Shown: positions 34,715 through 36,383 of the stretch, piece by piece
Layout: the number at the start of each line of letters is the position of its first letter
Position numbering within the stretch: the first letter of the stretch is position 1
DNA from: JAVHQB01 sp049299915
Lineage (GTDB): Bacteria; Patescibacteriota; Minisyncoccia; UBA6257; JAVHQB01
Assembly (NCBI GenBank): GCA_049299915.1
Contig: JBAQYG010000041.1
Location: 1-36,383 of the forward strand
Reading direction: 5' to 3'
DNA: 36,383 nt
Translations under genes and position numbers: made by a program
The notes under the pieces: generated by a model
The model's input: only the letters and a program-made list of their open reading frames with translations
The model's database searches: none
Told to the model about the DNA's origin: nothing

Positions 34715-35449
34715 ATGATTCAGGATTTACCGATAGAAATTTTCAAGCCTAGTATAGAAAATAAGACTGCCATTAAAGACATGATGGAGGCTGGTCTTTT
34801 TTATGGACACAACAAGACTACGAATCATCCAAAGGCATTGCCGTATGTGTTAGTTTCTAAACATAGCTTTGCTATTTTAGACCTGAATAAGGTGATAGAA
34901 TCTGTCACTAAAGCCAATGACTTTATTAAAAGTTTGTATTCACAAGGAGAGCAAATCCTTGTCGTAGGTACTCTGGCTAGCTCAAAAGGAGCCGTAGAGC
35001 AATTCGCTACCAAATACGATTTGCCCTATGTTACTGAACGTTGGTTAGGTGGTACTTTGACAAATTTCAAAACTATTAAGGATAGAATTACTTATTACTT
35101 AGACCTAGAAGATAAATTTAAAAGCGGAGAGGTAGCTAAGTATACTAAGAAAGAGCAATTAAAGTTAGAAAAGAAGTTACAATCACTTAAAGGTAAATTC
35201 TTTGGATTAAGAACCCTTTCCAAATTACCCGCAGCCATTATCATTATTGATCCCAAGATACATATGACAGCTTTACTCGAAGCTATGATAATGAAAGTAC
35301 CAGTAATTTCTCTATTAGATAATGATGATAATCCAGAATTGGTTAATTATCCTATAGTAGCCAATGATAGTGCGCGTAGTTCTATAGAATATATTTTTGC
35401 TCAATTAGACAAAAGTCTTTCTGGGGTAAAAAGTGGCAAGATTAAATAA
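34715..35449 (+). CDS. rpsB: 30S ribosomal protein S2
   Basis: 244 residues. The S2 signatures are GLFYGHNKTTNHPKALPYV (a diverged form of the usual GxHFGHxxxxWNPKM), FAILDLNKV, YVTERWLGGTLTNF (the S2 signature around residue 110) and LPAAIIIIDPKIHMTALLEA. A helical hairpin at about 130-175 binds 16S rRNA. rpsB-tsf is the standard order. S2 autoregulates its operon in some bacteria; the leader hairpin could serve this, but no match was recognised. Confidence 0.96.
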   Translation: MIQDLPIEIFKPSIENKTAIKDMMEAGLFYGHNKTTNHPKALPYVLVSKHSFAILDLNKVIESVTKANDFIKSLYSQGEQILVVGTLASSKGAVEQFATKYDLPYVTERWLGGTLTNFKTIKDRITYYLDLEDKFKSGEVAKYTKKEQLKLEKKLQSLKGKFFGLRTLSKLPAAIIIIDPKIHMTALLEAMIMKVPVISLLDNDDNPELVNYPIVANDSARSSIEYIFAQLDKSLSGVKSGKIK

Positions 35450-35468
35450 AATTAAAGTTTAAGATTAT

Positions 35469-36338
35469 ATGATTAGTGCAGCTGACGTTTCTAAATTAAG
35501 AGAAGCTACTCAAGCTTCGGTAATGGACTGCAAAAAAGCCCTCGAAGAGACAGAGGGTAATTTTGATAAAGCCCTAGAAGTAATTAAAAGAGAAGGTCTG
35601 CTCAAAGCTGATAAAAAAAGCGGACGTACAACCGAAGCAGGGAATATTGAAGCGAAAATAAATGAAGAAGCTACAAAAGGAGCTCTACTTGAATTACGTT
35701 CCAATACCAGTTTCGTCTCTCAATCAGAAGAATTCAGAATCTTAACTCAAAATCTAGTAGAACAAGTCATTACTAATGGTAGCCCAGAAATTACAGCTGA
35801 GACCTTATTGGCTATGCCCTTTATAAAGGATCCTTCTACTACAGTAGCCGAGGTTTTGAAAACAAACATAGCTAAATTCGGAGAGAATATAGAGATAGGA
35901 AATTGCGCTTACATAGAGGCTCCAGAAGGCCTGGTGGAAGCTTATATCCATAATGGCGGAAGAGTAGGAGTACTTTTAAGCCTAGAAACGGATAAAAAAG
36001 AGATCATTAAAACAGAGGACTTTAAGAATTTGGCCCATGATTTAGCCATGCATATCGCAGCCATGAATCCAACATATCTTAGCCAAGATAATATTCCTGC
36101 CAATATTCTTGAAGATAAAAAAGCAGCAATAACCAAAGAACTAATCGAAGCCAATAAACCCCAAGATCTTTTAGAAAAAATAGCTACAGGAAAATTAAAT
36201 GATTGGAAAAAAGAAATTTGTTTATTAGATCAACTCTATATCAAAGATCCTTCCCTAAAAATATCCGATTGGTTTAATAAGGAAGCCGATAAGAATGGTA
36301 AAGTTTCAGTTAGTAAATTTATAAGGTTTCAAGCGTAA
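35469..36338 (+). CDS. tsf: Translation elongation factor Ts
   Basis: 289 residues, the guanine-nucleotide exchange factor of EF-Tu. The N-terminal UBA-like domain is VSKLREATQASVMDCKKALEE. TEAGNIEAKI and LELRSNTSFVSQSEEF (in most species ELNCETDFVA) form the core, with VEAYIHNGGRVGVLL later. The dimerisation domain and C-terminal module (KIATGKLNDWKKEICLLDQLYIKDP) are present. TTAAAGTTTA (35452-35461) precedes the ATG by 7 bases. Twenty bases after rpsB, cotranscribed. Confidence 0.97.
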   Translation: MISAADVSKLREATQASVMDCKKALEETEGNFDKALEVIKREGLLKADKKSGRTTEAGNIEAKINEEATKGALLELRSNTSFVSQSEEFRILTQNLVEQVITNGSPEITAETLLAMPFIKDPSTTVAEVLKTNIAKFGENIEIGNCAYIEAPEGLVEAYIHNGGRVGVLLSLETDKKEIIKTEDFKNLAHDLAMHIAAMNPTYLSQDNIPANILEDKKAAITKELIEANKPQDLLEKIATGKLNDWKKEICLLDQLYIKDPSLKISDWFNKEADKNGKVSVSKFIRFQA

Positions 36339-36364
36339 AAGAAATAAAGTCAGTTGATAAAGTA

Positions 36365-36372
36365 TGTATAAT
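36365..36372 (+). promoter_or_regulatory. Promoter for the gene beyond the window
   Basis: TATAAT at 36367-36372, preceded directly by TG. In bacteria tsf is often followed by pyrH or frr, but none is visible here. Confidence 0.4.
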
Positions 36373-36383
36373 ATTATCCTGGC

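Overview
The window looks like a piece of a small, AT-rich bacterial chromosome from the Candidate Phyla Radiation (Patescibacteria), most likely the Parcubacteria side. The phylum is inferred from a combination of traits: an archaeal-type class I fructose-bisphosphate aldolase, a PilM-PilN fusion, a 23S-5S unit with no 16S gene in front of it, start codons that mostly lack Shine-Dalgarno sequences, many cysteine-rich secreted proteins and a LAGLIDADG endonuclease frame. No 16S rRNA is present to prove it. The genetic code is standard: known families are full length without in-frame UGA, and folD ends in TGA.

Layout. 1-540 is the 3' end of a cysteine-rich exported protein. 655-5769 carries pilM/N, glyA, an RNase J-like nuclease and folD. 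5772-6540 is a tRNA-Leu(CAA) unit whose downstream LAGLIDADG frame runs back into the tRNA. 6541-10315 holds parA, parB and a bifunctional (p)ppGpp enzyme. topA and dprA follow on the minus strand (10344-13556). 13641-16097 has a PilO-like protein, a small membrane protein, tRNA-Ile, a DUF457-like membrane protein, tRNA-Ala and a mechanosensitive-channel-like protein. 16169-19742 is the 23S-5S transcription unit with a leader that contains an intrinsic terminator. 19806-22080 is a membrane-anchored four-cysteine protein plus a secreted cysteine-rich protein. 22199-25183 is fba, rplY and a coiled-coil lytic transglycosylase. 25265-30790 is rpsR, ftsK, a RodZ-like protein, recA, rpsF and ssb. 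prfA and rpmE are on the minus strand (30835-32193). 32335-34598 is a second anchor plus cysteine-rich pair. 34715-36338 is rpsB-tsf.

How the genes fit together. Most of the window is core information processing (ribosomal proteins, elongation and release factors, SSB/RecA/FtsK/TopA, ParAB). Interleaved with it is a cell-surface programme: type IV pilus assembly parts (PilM/N, PilO), DprA (DNA uptake), a PcsB-like wall hydrolase and three cysteine-rich exported proteins. The less usual elements are the tRNA-Leu/LAGLIDADG overlap, the 23S leader with alternative hairpins, and two diverged copies of an 'anchor + secreted cysteine-rich protein' module that can be matched by four cysteines in order and an IKxGD motif.

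No stretch over 300 bases lacks a feature. No CRISPR array, insertion sequence, integrase or replication origin was seen.
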